25,508 nucleotides of DNA from Oscillospiraceae bacterium. Lineage in GTDB: Bacteria > Bacillota > Clostridia > Oscillospirales > Oscillospiraceae. This document shows positions 14,391 to 20,854 of the stretch, piece after piece (within the stretch, counting starts at the first letter, position 1; each line of letters begins with the position of its first letter). Both the position numbers and the translations under genes were made by a program. The stretch spans positions 1-25,508 of the forward strand of contig JAFOJR010000136.1 of NCBI GenBank assembly GCA_017420125.1, given 5' to 3'. The notes below the pieces were generated by a model. It searched no databases. It was not told where the DNA came from and was given only the letters and a program-made list of their open reading frames with translations.

Positions 14391-15238
14391 TAACGAGCGC
14401 CTCCTTCCTTCTGAGCGTCTCCGGCAGGACGATTATATCCGCCCTGGCCTCCGGGACGACGGTTGTTGTATCCGCCCTGGCCCCGGTCTCTCCGGTTGTT
14501 GTATCCGCCCCGATCTCTCCGGTCTCTCCGGTCTCTCCGGTCGCCTCTGGAGCGGTCGCTGCGCGGCGGACGAGAAGTGTCCATTGTGCGCGGCGTGGTG
14601 CGCAGGGTCTGACTCAGAACCTCGCCCTTATAAATCCAAACCTTCACGCCGATGCGGCCGAAGGTGGTTGCAGCCTCTGCGAAACCGTAATCGATGTCAG
14701 CACGAATGGTCTGCAGGGGGATGGTCCCTTCGTGATAATGTTCCGTTCTTGCAATTTCAGCGCCACCCAGACGGCCGGATACGCTGGTCTTGATGCCTCT
14801 GGCACCCATCCGCATGGCTCTTGCCATAGCGTTTTTCATAGCACGGCGGAAAGAAATTCTCTTTTCCAGCTGTGCTGCAATATTTTCTGCCACCAGCTGT
14901 GCATTCATATCGGGGCTTTTGACTTCCACGATATTCAGCGCAACAGGCTTACCGATCATGGCCTCCAACTGTTTGCGGAGCCGTTCGATCTCGGTGCCGC
15001 CCTTGCCGATAACCACGCCGGGGCGTGCACAGTGCAGATAAATCCGCACTTTTGTATTGTCCCGTTCGATTTCAACTTTGGGGATCCCTGCAGAATACAG
15101 GGTTTTTTTCAAATATTTCCGAAGATTGTAGTCTTCCACCACCAGGTCGCCCACTTTTTCGCTGCTGGCATACCAGCGGGAATCCCAATCTTTGATGACG
15201 CCCACGCGTAAACCGTGGGGATGCACTTTCTGTCCCAT
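14390..15238 (-). CDS. rpsC: 30S ribosomal protein S3 with long repeat-rich C-terminal tail
   Basis: 30S protein at the mRNA entry tunnel, 282 residues, compared with roughly 210-230 in many bacteria. Residues 1-210 are ordinary: MGQKVHPHGLRVGVIKDWDS opens it, the KH domain has VVIGKGG near 75-81, and the C-terminal domain has RAMGARG-like and GRLGGAEIAR motifs. From about residue 211 a low-complexity tail begins: a run of DRR triplets (about 233-243) then three 11-residue repeats of the form GGYNNRRxxGQ (244-276). Such RGG/YNN-like tails are usually disordered and RNA binding; similar tails occur in some Clostridia to my knowledge. The tail is in frame and uninterrupted. Confidence 0.98.
   Translation of the reverse strand: MGQKVHPHGLRVGVIKDWDSRWYASSEKVGDLVVEDYNLRKYLKKTLYSAGIPKVEIERDNTKVRIYLHCARPGVVIGKGGTEIERLRKQLEAMIGKPVALNIVEVKSPDMNAQLVAENIAAQLEKRISFRRAMKNAMARAMRMGARGIKTSVSGRLGGAEIARTEHYHEGTIPLQTIRADIDYGFAEAATTFGRIGVKVWIYKGEVLSQTLRTTPRTMDTSRPPRSDRSRGDRRDRRDRRDRGGYNNRRDRGQGGYNNRRPGGQGGYNRPAGDAQKEGGAR
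14411..14542 (-). repeat. Tandem coding repeats in the rpsC tail
   Basis: Two periodicities lie in the 3' end of rpsC: a 9-bp repeat coding DRR triplets (14510-14542) and a 33-bp repeat, three copies at 14411-14509, coding GGYNNRRDRGQ, GGYNNRRPGGQ and GGYNRPAGDAQ. The DNA copies are similar but not identical, so they probably arose by duplication and may vary in number between strains. Confidence 0.9.
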
Positions 15239-15256
15239 ATGTTTACCTCCTCACCT

Positions 15257-15592
15257 TTAAGCCTTTTCTTTCAATGCAATGGTGACGTGGGACGTTCTCT
15301 TGTTGATCCGATACGCTCTGCCCTGGGCACGCGGCATGATCCGCTTGATGATGGGGCCGGGCGTTGCAAATACTTCAGAAACATAGAGACGTTCCGGGTC
15401 CATTTCATGATTGTTTTCCGCATTGGCAGCAGCACTCTTCAAGAGTTTGATCATGGGCTCAGATGCGGACTTCGGGGTCTGCATCAGGATACCCATTGCA
15501 GCGCCGACGGACTTGCCGCGAATCAGATCGCAGACAATCTGGACTTTGCGGGGAGAAATTCGGACATATTTCAAATGTGCTTTGGCTTCCAT
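15257..15592 (-). CDS. rplV: 50S ribosomal protein L22
   Basis: Protein lining the exit tunnel; its beta-hairpin is a site of macrolide-resistance changes in other bacteria. 111 residues with AHLKYVRISPRKVQIVCDLI at the start and the hairpin tip GPIIKRIMPRAQGRAYRINK near the C-terminus, which looks unaltered. AAGGAGGAT precedes the ATG. The spacing to rpsS is 15 bases. Confidence 0.98.
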   Translation of the reverse strand: MEAKAHLKYVRISPRKVQIVCDLIRGKSVGAAMGILMQTPKSASEPMIKLLKSAAANAENNHEMDPERLYVSEVFATPGPIIKRIMPRAQGRAYRINKRTSHVTIALKEKA

Positions 15593-15607
15593 GAATGCGT
15601 ATCCTCC

Positions 15608-15886
15608 TTACTTCGTGTTGGAGGTCTTGCCGCCAGAATGACCTCTGTAGGTGCGGGTTGGGGCGAATTCCCCTAACTTATGACCCACCATATCCTCTGT
15701 GATATACACAGGCACGTGCTTGCGGCCATCATGCACTGCGATGGTGTGCCCCACAAAGGAGGGGAAGATGGTAGATGCACGAGACCATGTTTTTAAAACT
15801 TTTTTGTCGCCGGTCTGGTTCATCTCTTCCACCCGCTTTAACAGCTCGGGGGCGACAAACGGTCCTTTTTTGATACTTCTGCTCAT
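15608..15886 (-). CDS. rpsS: 30S ribosomal protein S19
   Basis: 30S head protein paired with S13. 92 residues beginning MSRSIKKGPFVAPELLKR, with TIFPSFVGHTIAVHDGRKH and the C-terminal GEFAPTRTYRGHSGGK, all family hallmarks. ATG start, 15 bases after rplB and 15 before rplV. Confidence 0.98.
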   Translation of the reverse strand: MSRSIKKGPFVAPELLKRVEEMNQTGDKKVLKTWSRASTIFPSFVGHTIAVHDGRKHVPVYITEDMVGHKLGEFAPTRTYRGHSGGKTSNTK

Positions 15887-15901
15887 TTTGTGATGCCCTC
15901 C

Positions 15902-16738
15902 TTACTTCGCATTGCGGTGTTTTACGATGAACTTTTCCGTACGGTTCTTCTTTTTCCGCGTCTTGTAACCCAGAGCAGGCTTGCCCCACGGGGTAACAGG
16001 GCCGGGACGACCAACCGGAGACTTGCCTTCACCACCGCCGTGGGGGTGGTCAACCGGGTTCATGACAGAACCGCGAACGGTCGGTCTCCATCCCATGTGG
16101 CGTTTCCGGCCCGCTTTGCCAATCTGGATATTTTCGTGATCCAAATTGCCTAACTGGCCGATGACTGCAATACATTCCTGACGAACGATTCTCACTTCGC
16201 CGGACGGCAGACGAACCTGTGCCAGGCCGTTTTCCTTTGCCATCAGCTGGGCGGATGCGCCGGCGGAACGAACCAGCTGTGCCCCTTTGCCGGGGTTCAG
16301 CTCGATGCAGTGGATAATGGTGCCGACAGGGATTGCGGAAATGGGCAATGCGTTGCCGGGCTTAATATCTGCTTTGGCGGAAGAAATGATTTCATCGCCA
16401 GCAGCCAGCCCCAGGGGAGCGGGGATATATCTGCGCTCGCCGTCTTCGTACTCGATAAGTGCGATGTTTGCAGAGCGGTTGGGGTCATATTCCAAACGCA
16501 GGACTTTGCCGGGAACATCAAACTTATTGCGCTTGAAATCAATGACTCTGTACTTTACTTTGTTGCCGCCGCCGCGGTGACGGACGGTAATTCTGCCGTA
16601 GCTGTTTCGGCCTGCATGCTTCTTCAGGGGCTCTGTCAGGCTGCGCTCCGGCTTTGCTTTTTTATCTATGCCCTCGAAAGCCGAAACGGTCATATGCCGA
16701 CGAGACGGCGTCGTGGGCTTATAGGTTTTAATCGCCAT
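15902..16738 (-). CDS. rplB: 50S ribosomal protein L2
   Basis: Largest and one of the most conserved 50S proteins, next to the peptidyl-transferase centre. 278 residues. The opening IKTYKPTTPSRRHMTVSAFE, the RNA-binding domain GRITVRHRGGGNKVKYRVID and the signature PVDHPHGGGEGKSPVGRP near residue 225-240 are present. The histidine of the HPHGG loop is intact. It sits between rplW and rpsS in standard order. Confidence 0.99.
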   Translation of the reverse strand: MAIKTYKPTTPSRRHMTVSAFEGIDKKAKPERSLTEPLKKHAGRNSYGRITVRHRGGGNKVKYRVIDFKRNKFDVPGKVLRLEYDPNRSANIALIEYEDGERRYIPAPLGLAAGDEIISSAKADIKPGNALPISAIPVGTIIHCIELNPGKGAQLVRSAGASAQLMAKENGLAQVRLPSGEVRIVRQECIAVIGQLGNLDHENIQIGKAGRKRHMGWRPTVRGSVMNPVDHPHGGGEGKSPVGRPGPVTPWGKPALGYKTRKKKNRTEKFIVKHRNAK

Positions 16739-16752
16739 TGCGTCCTACCTCC

Positions 16753-17049
16753 TTAAATCATTCCCTCGAAGAATTCGATGGTTTTGGAATCGGGCTTCAG
16801 CTGAACCATAGCCTTCTTCCAGTTTTTGCGGCGGCCCTTGGGATGGGCGCCCATACGCTTTTCCTTGCCGATCATATTCAGGGTATTGACCTTCTGAACC
16901 TTCACATCGAAGATTTCTTCCACAGCCTTTTTGATTTCCGATTTCCCAGCGGTCTTTGCAACTTCGAAGACATACTTCTTGTCTGCAACACCTTCCATGG
17001 ACTGTTCGGTAATGATGGGGCGCAGGATGATATCATACGCATTTGTCAT
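16753..17049 (-). CDS. rplW: 50S ribosomal protein L23
   Basis: Tunnel-exit protein that binds trigger factor and SRP; 98 residues. DIILRPIITEQSMEGVADKK opens it, then YVFEVAKTAGKSEIKKAVEE and VNTLNMIGKEKRMG, with the C-terminal WKKAMVQLKPDSKTIEFFEG. Its ATG overlaps the rplD stop (ATGA), so L4 and L23 are translationally coupled. Confidence 0.98.
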   Translation of the reverse strand: MTNAYDIILRPIITEQSMEGVADKKYVFEVAKTAGKSEIKKAVEEIFDVKVQKVNTLNMIGKEKRMGAHPKGRRKNWKKAMVQLKPDSKTIEFFEGMI

Positions 17050-17672
17050 GATGCGAACACCTCCTCAATCACAGCCAGAGCATTTTTATCCACCACAAAC
17101 CGCTGTGCATTGAGAATATCATATGCGTTGAGGATCTTTGCGGTTGTTGTCTGGATGCCGGGGATGTTGCGTGCGCTCATTACGACAGTCTCCCGGACTT
17201 CCGGGGTGACAACCAGCGCCTTGCGTTCCACACCGATGGCGGTCAGGAACTTCTGGAAATCCTTGGTTTTGATGGCGTCCATATTCAGGTCGTCAACCAC
17301 AATGATATTGCCAGCGGCTGCCTTTGCGGAAAGGGCGCTCTTCAGCGCGAGACGTCTGACCTTCTTATTGACAGTATAGCGATACGTTCTGGGTTTGGGG
17401 GCAAACGCAATCCCGCCGTGCGTCCACTGCACAGCCCGGGTTGAACCCTGACGTGCCCGTCCGGTTCCCTTCTGGCGGTAGGGCTTTTTGCCGCCGCCGG
17501 AAACTTCCCCGCGGGTCAATGCACTCTGGGTGCCCTGTCTCAGGTTTGCCAAATGGTTTTTCACCACTTCGTGCAGAACTGCTTCGTTGGGTTCTACACC
17601 AAAAATCGCTTCAGGCAGGTCGACTTCGCCGACGGACTGCCCAGCCATATTATAAACAGTTGCTTTCGGCAT
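17046..17672 (-). CDS. rplD: 50S ribosomal protein L4
   Basis: Exit-tunnel protein, 208 residues. The long loop reaching the tunnel, with GGGKKPYRQKGTGRARQGS and the following WTHGGIAFAPKPR, looks ordinary. In Escherichia coli L4 represses its own operon through the S10 leader. That makes the long structured leader upstream of rpsJ here noteworthy, although the same mechanism is not established in this group. ATG start at 17672, 23 bases after rplC. Confidence 0.98.
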   Translation of the reverse strand: MPKATVYNMAGQSVGEVDLPEAIFGVEPNEAVLHEVVKNHLANLRQGTQSALTRGEVSGGGKKPYRQKGTGRARQGSTRAVQWTHGGIAFAPKPRTYRYTVNKKVRRLALKSALSAKAAAGNIIVVDDLNMDAIKTKDFQKFLTAIGVERKALVVTPEVRETVVMSARNIPGIQTTTAKILNAYDILNAQRFVVDKNALAVIEEVFAS

Positions 17673-17695
17673 GTTCTTTTACGCTCCTTCCACTC

Positions 17696-18331
17696 TTACT
17701 TATTTTTGACCGAGTTGCGAAGGAATACCACACCGCCCTTGGGGCCGGGGATCGCGCCGCGCACTGCAATCAAATTAAATTCCGGGTCAACTTTTACCAC
17801 GTCCAAGTTCATCACTGTGATCTGCTCGTTGCCCATGTGACCGGCGCCGATTTTGCCGGGCATGATGCGAGAGGGGTCTGTGCCAGAGCCCATAGAACCT
17901 GCGTGACGATGAACCGGGCCGCCACCGTGGCTTGTGGGAGTGCGCTGTGCGCCCCAGCGTTTGATAACGCCGGCATAACCCTTACCGCGGCTGGTACCGG
18001 TAATATCCACACGGTCGCCCTCTGCAAATACATCCGCTTTGAGCACGTCGCCCACGTTCAGGGCGTCTACGTTATCCAGCTGAAATTCCTTCAGAACCTT
18101 TTTCAAAGCGTCGCCTGCTTTTTTCAGATGCCCTGCCTGGGGCTTGTTAAGCTTCCGTTCCGGCACATCTTCAAAGCCGAGCTGAACAGCGGCATACCCG
18201 TCTTTTTCCACACTTTTCTTTTGAATAACAGTGCAGGGTCCCGCTTCAATAACGGTTACCGGAATAACCTTTCCATCTGTGTCGAAAATTTGAGTCATAC
18301 CAACTTTCTTTCCGATCAATGCCTTTTCCAT
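17696..18331 (-). CDS. rplC: 50S ribosomal protein L3
   Basis: Early-assembling 50S protein with a loop that reaches the peptidyl-transferase centre. 211 residues beginning MEKALIGKKVGMTQIFDTDG. The central loop RGKGYAGVIKRWGAQRTPTS then HGGGPVHRHAGSMGSGTDP and MPGKIGAGHMGNEQITV are conserved. ATG start behind AAGGAGGAA. It is separated from rpsJ by an 87-base gap carrying two perfect hairpins. Confidence 0.99.
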   Translation of the reverse strand: MEKALIGKKVGMTQIFDTDGKVIPVTVIEAGPCTVIQKKSVEKDGYAAVQLGFEDVPERKLNKPQAGHLKKAGDALKKVLKEFQLDNVDALNVGDVLKADVFAEGDRVDITGTSRGKGYAGVIKRWGAQRTPTSHGGGPVHRHAGSMGSGTDPSRIMPGKIGAGHMGNEQITVMNLDVVKVDPEFNLIAVRGAIPGPKGGVVFLRNSVKNK

Positions 18332-18356
18332 GCAGTTTCCTCCTTATAGGTTATTG

Positions 18357-18400
18357 GTTGGCAGAGCCAACATGACCTGTCCGCCCGCATGCAGCGGACA
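18357..18400 (-). promoter_or_regulatory. Two tandem hairpins in the rpsJ-rplC gap
   Basis: On the minus strand a perfect 7-bp stem TGTCCGC/GCGGACA with a 9-base loop (18378-18400) is followed six bases later by a perfect 6-bp stem GTTGGC/GCCAAC with a 3-base loop (18357-18371), just before the rplC Shine-Dalgarno site. There is no T run. They may set the level of rplC relative to rpsJ through RNA processing or control of translation; this is inference. Confidence 0.5.
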
Positions 18401-18418
18401 AGGGTACAACGAAATGAA

Positions 18419-18733
18419 TTAAAGTTTAATAGAAATCTCCACGCCTGCAGGCAATTCCAAATTCGTCAGCGCTTCCACAGTCTTGGGGGTAGGTCTCTGA
18501 ATGTCGATCAAACGCTTATGGGTTCTGCGTTCAAACTGTTCCCGGCTGTCCTTATATTTGTGAACAGCACGCAGGATGGTCACGACTTCCTTCTTGGTGG
18601 GCAGAGGAATCGGACCGGAAACAGCAGCGCCTGTGCGCTTCGCGGTTTCTACGATCTTTTCTGCGCTTGCATCAATCAACTGATGATCATATGCCTTTAA
18701 GCGGATTCGGATGATTTCGTTTTGTGTTGCCAT
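18419..18733 (-). CDS. rpsJ: 30S ribosomal protein S10 (NusE)
   Basis: 30S head protein that also pairs with NusB in transcription antitermination. 104 residues with IRIRLKAYDHQLIDASAEKI, TGAAVSGPIPLPTKKEVVTI and REQFERRTHKRLIDI. The ATG follows TAAGGAGG at 10-base spacing. It is the first gene of the supercluster, downstream of a 280-nt leader and a SigA-type promoter. Confidence 0.99.
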   Translation of the reverse strand: MATQNEIIRIRLKAYDHQLIDASAEKIVETAKRTGAAVSGPIPLPTKKEVVTILRAVHKYKDSREQFERRTHKRLIDIQRPTPKTVEALTNLELPAGVEISIKL

Positions 18734-19014
18734 GTTTGGGTTTCCTCCTTACTCGTACAAAGTGATTCGTTTCGCTCCGTACGGCGAGAAAAAATCTGTA
18801 CGCTATCCCGTGCGTATCATTCTGCTTCATAAAGAAAGCCGGCACAGGTTGGCCGGTTTCTCTATGTGCAGCGATATACGCTGCATACAGTTTCTCTCAG
18901 CCGCCCGATTCTCGGACATACTCCGTGGAAGTTACCGGGCAAGCCCGCAATCTCCCACATCATCGCATTCAGACAATTTCTTGGGCAGAAATTACCTGGC
19001 ATTCTTGCGAACGC
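18734..19014 (-). promoter_or_regulatory. Structured 5' leader of the S10-spc-alpha operon
   Basis: About 280 bases lie between the predicted transcription start (near 19014) and rpsJ, with no convincing gene. Successive hairpins on the minus-strand RNA are: 18970-18998, 12 continuous pairs if two G-U pairs count; a small GC stem near 18936-18948; 18862-18890, a 7-bp perfect core extended to 12 positions with one mismatch; 18839-18856, stem CCGGC/GCCGG then a CTTTCTTT tail; and 18799-18816, stem TACGC/GCGTA followed four bases later by T6. The last two resemble weak terminators, so attenuation is plausible. In Escherichia coli the S10 leader responds to L4; I recognise no known RNA family here. 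Confidence 0.6.
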
Positions 19015-19020
19015 CAAAAC

Positions 19021-19049
19021 ATCATATAATATTGCGCCTTTCCTGTCAA
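19021..19049 (-). promoter_or_regulatory. SigA-type promoter of the ribosomal supercluster
   Basis: Minus-strand TTGACA (19044-19049), a 17-bp spacer and TATGAT (19021-19026) give a near-consensus promoter. The A/T-rich sequence upstream (19054-19086) could act as an UP element. Predicted start is near 19014. Confidence 0.9.
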
Positions 19050-19056
19050 GGGGATA

Positions 19057-19086
19057 ATTGCAAAAAGAAGAAGCTTTTTTTGCAAT
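19057..19086. repeat. Perfect A/T-rich inverted repeat upstream of the S10 promoter
   Basis: Ten-base arms ATTGCAAAAA (19057-19066) and TTTTTGCAAT (19077-19086) flank a 10-base centre. It lies between the lipoprotein gene and the -35 box, where an UP element would be, and could instead be the remnant of a terminator for the upstream operon. The sequence from 19087 to the lipoprotein stop at 19139 shows no clear further signal. Confidence 0.5.
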
Positions 19087-19138
19087 TTCGGCACTTTTTA
19101 CGAAACGGAAGAGATACTCCCTTCCATTCTCCCCATTT

Positions 19139-20224
19139 TCACGAAGCAGCATCGGGCAATGCCGCCGGTGCATAGGCATATGCGCTTCCCATCTCGCCAG
19201 CAGGCACGTATCGCAATTCTTCTGCATGCGCCATGCTGTCCGCGCTTACATCCAGTTCCACCACTTCTTCGCCCAACGTCACCCGGTTCCAAACCCACGG
19301 ACTTCCATTTCGGGTGCCGCGGACAACGCTGCAGGGCAATCCCGCCCTTTGGCACAGCAAAGCCATTGCCATCGCGATCCCTTCGCTGTTTGCTTCGCCT
19401 TTGATCAGTGCGTCATACACCGTATCGCCTCCGTCTGCTTTGTATACCGTCTGTCGGCACAGTTCCTGGTATAGCCGGGTCAGAAGTTCTTTCCCGAACA
19501 CAGCTCGCCCTCGGCTCACCAGTCCTGACGCAGCCTGTTCCACTTGCGTCTGTTTCTGCAGAAGAGACTCCTGTTTTTCACGGTACGTCAACTCAATTTC
19601 CACAATGCGCTCGCTTGTCCCCTCCGATGGATATAGGGAAACTCTGCATTCCGGGAGCCCAAAGGCATTCCCCGGCAGTGCATCATAGACCTCCTGCAAA
19701 AAGGACTGAATATCGGAAGCCTCCGCTTCCAAATCGCTGACAAGCAAAACCGCTGAAGGTTCAAACCGGGACAACGTGTCCTGCAGCACCTGCCGCACCG
19801 CATTGCGTCCCGTTGCAGCTACAATGCTTTTGACCTGTTCATGGGAGCGCCGATAAGTAATGTAGACATGAACTTCGTCATAAGATACGATCCGGGAAAC
19901 CTCGTGCGTCATATAATCTACCGCATATGCTCCCAGCGGGCGATCGCGCTTTACTTCCAGACAAGCCCGCGCTAAATCCGCCCGTACGTCGCCGGCATAG
20001 TTAAACAACCGTATGATACCATGTTCCGTTCCCTGACTCACCAGTTGCAGCAGGTCTTCCACCAAGGCAGTATAACTGTCTGCCCGAAGAACGGAGGAAT
20101 CGGTGAGATAACTGCTTTCCACATGAACTCTTTCCGTCATATATTCCCGTTCCAGCAACGCAGGGCTGCAGCCCTGCAGCAACAGGGCGAACGACAGCCC
20201 CAAAAGCAGTTTGCGTCGTTTCAT
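19139..20224 (-). CDS. Lipoprotein with degenerate transglutaminase-like domain
   Basis: A secreted lipid-anchored protein of 361 residues. MKRRK plus a hydrophobic run ending LLLQGC gives a type II signal with the lipidated cysteine at 19. Residues 20-220 are a mixed helix/strand region I do not recognise. Residues about 262-330 resemble a transglutaminase-like core: a small helix TVYDALIKGEANSEGIAMA, the helix ALLCQRAGLPCSVVRGT, the strand SPWVWNRVTLGEEVVELDVS. At the positions of the usual Cys-His-Asp triad this protein has S280, W310 and D325, so it is probably not an active enzyme and may be a binding module. ATG start with AGAGGAAA upstream; it ends the topoisomerase-LUD unit, 24 bases after the LUD gene. 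Confidence 0.75.
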   Translation of the reverse strand: MKRRKLLLGLSFALLLQGCSPALLEREYMTERVHVESSYLTDSSVLRADSYTALVEDLLQLVSQGTEHGIIRLFNYAGDVRADLARACLEVKRDRPLGAYAVDYMTHEVSRIVSYDEVHVYITYRRSHEQVKSIVAATGRNAVRQVLQDTLSRFEPSAVLLVSDLEAEASDIQSFLQEVYDALPGNAFGLPECRVSLYPSEGTSERIVEIELTYREKQESLLQKQTQVEQAASGLVSRGRAVFGKELLTRLYQELCRQTVYKADGGDTVYDALIKGEANSEGIAMAMALLCQRAGLPCSVVRGTRNGSPWVWNRVTLGEEVVELDVSADSMAHAEELRYVPAGEMGSAYAYAPAALPDAAS

Positions 20225-20248
20225 CGCCGGTTTCCTCTTTGCAGCGGC

Positions 20249-20836
20249 TCAATAGCCCAGCGGTTGGTTGATCAGAACCACTTCTGCCTCCCCTGCCATG
20301 CCCGGCTTCCGCCAAAAAACAGAAAGTGCTTTGCAAATCCGCTGCGGGTGATTACAGTCATAGCAGCGGTCTGCTTTGGCTGCACAGGGCGTTCCCATGC
20401 CCAGCCGCTGAGCGTTTTTTGGCGCAGCAATGTTCCGCGCCCGCCACAGAGCACTTTCAAAATCTGCCGCAACCTTGTTGCTGCCTACCAGATAATACAC
20501 TTTTTCATGTCCGTAAATAGTAGATGCCACCCTGTTGCCATTGCCGTCAATATTGATCAGTTCACCGGTTTCTGCAAGACCGTTTACAGAGGTAAGATAG
20601 ATTTTTGTATCCTCCTCTTCCTGTACGGTTTTGCCTGCCCAGTGCCAATAGACATCATTGTGCGCAGACAGAGAGTCATGCAGCCCCATCTCCTGAATGG
20701 TAACAGAGCCACCCATTCCTACTGTTGTTTGGTCAATTACTTCATTTAAATAGGCAACGGCTTCTTGGGCCGTTTCAAAATAAGACGTTTTATACCCCCG
20801 CTGTTCCAGGTTTTTTCGCAGCTTTTCCACGTTCAT
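20249..20836 (-). CDS. LUD-domain protein (LutC/YkgG-like, DUF162)
   Basis: A 195-residue protein of the LUD family, whose best-known member LutC belongs to lactate utilisation. Visible signature: TVGMGGSVTIQEMGL, TSVNGLAETGELINIDGNGNR in two parts, VYYLVGSNKVAADFE, then NIAAPKNAQRLGMGTPC. The C-terminal segment carries four cysteines, C151, C158, C161 and C168 (TPC, CYDC, RIC), suggesting a metal site typical of the stand-alone clostridial branch. No lutA or lutB lies nearby, so a lactate role is not supported by context. ATG behind AAAGGAG; it follows parC by 18 bases and is probably cotranscribed. Confidence 0.88.
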   Translation of the reverse strand: MNVEKLRKNLEQRGYKTSYFETAQEAVAYLNEVIDQTTVGMGGSVTIQEMGLHDSLSAHNDVYWHWAGKTVQEEEDTKIYLTSVNGLAETGELINIDGNGNRVASTIYGHEKVYYLVGSNKVAADFESALWRARNIAAPKNAQRLGMGTPCAAKADRCYDCNHPQRICKALSVFWRKPGMAGEAEVVLINQPLGY

Positions 20837-20854
20837 AATGGTTCTCCTTTCTCT

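Noticed and set aside
14411..14542. Regular repeats resembling a CRISPR array
   Set aside because: The repeats are contiguous, in frame and code for a peptide repeat of rpsC; there are no unique spacers.
14378..15211. Plus-strand open frame of 277 codons with valine/serine/proline repeats
   Set aside because: The repeats are the antisense reading of the S3 tail repeats; rpsC is the real gene.
17441..18349. Plus-strand open frame of 302 codons
   Set aside because: Antisense to rplD and rplC with no start signal or recognisable domain.
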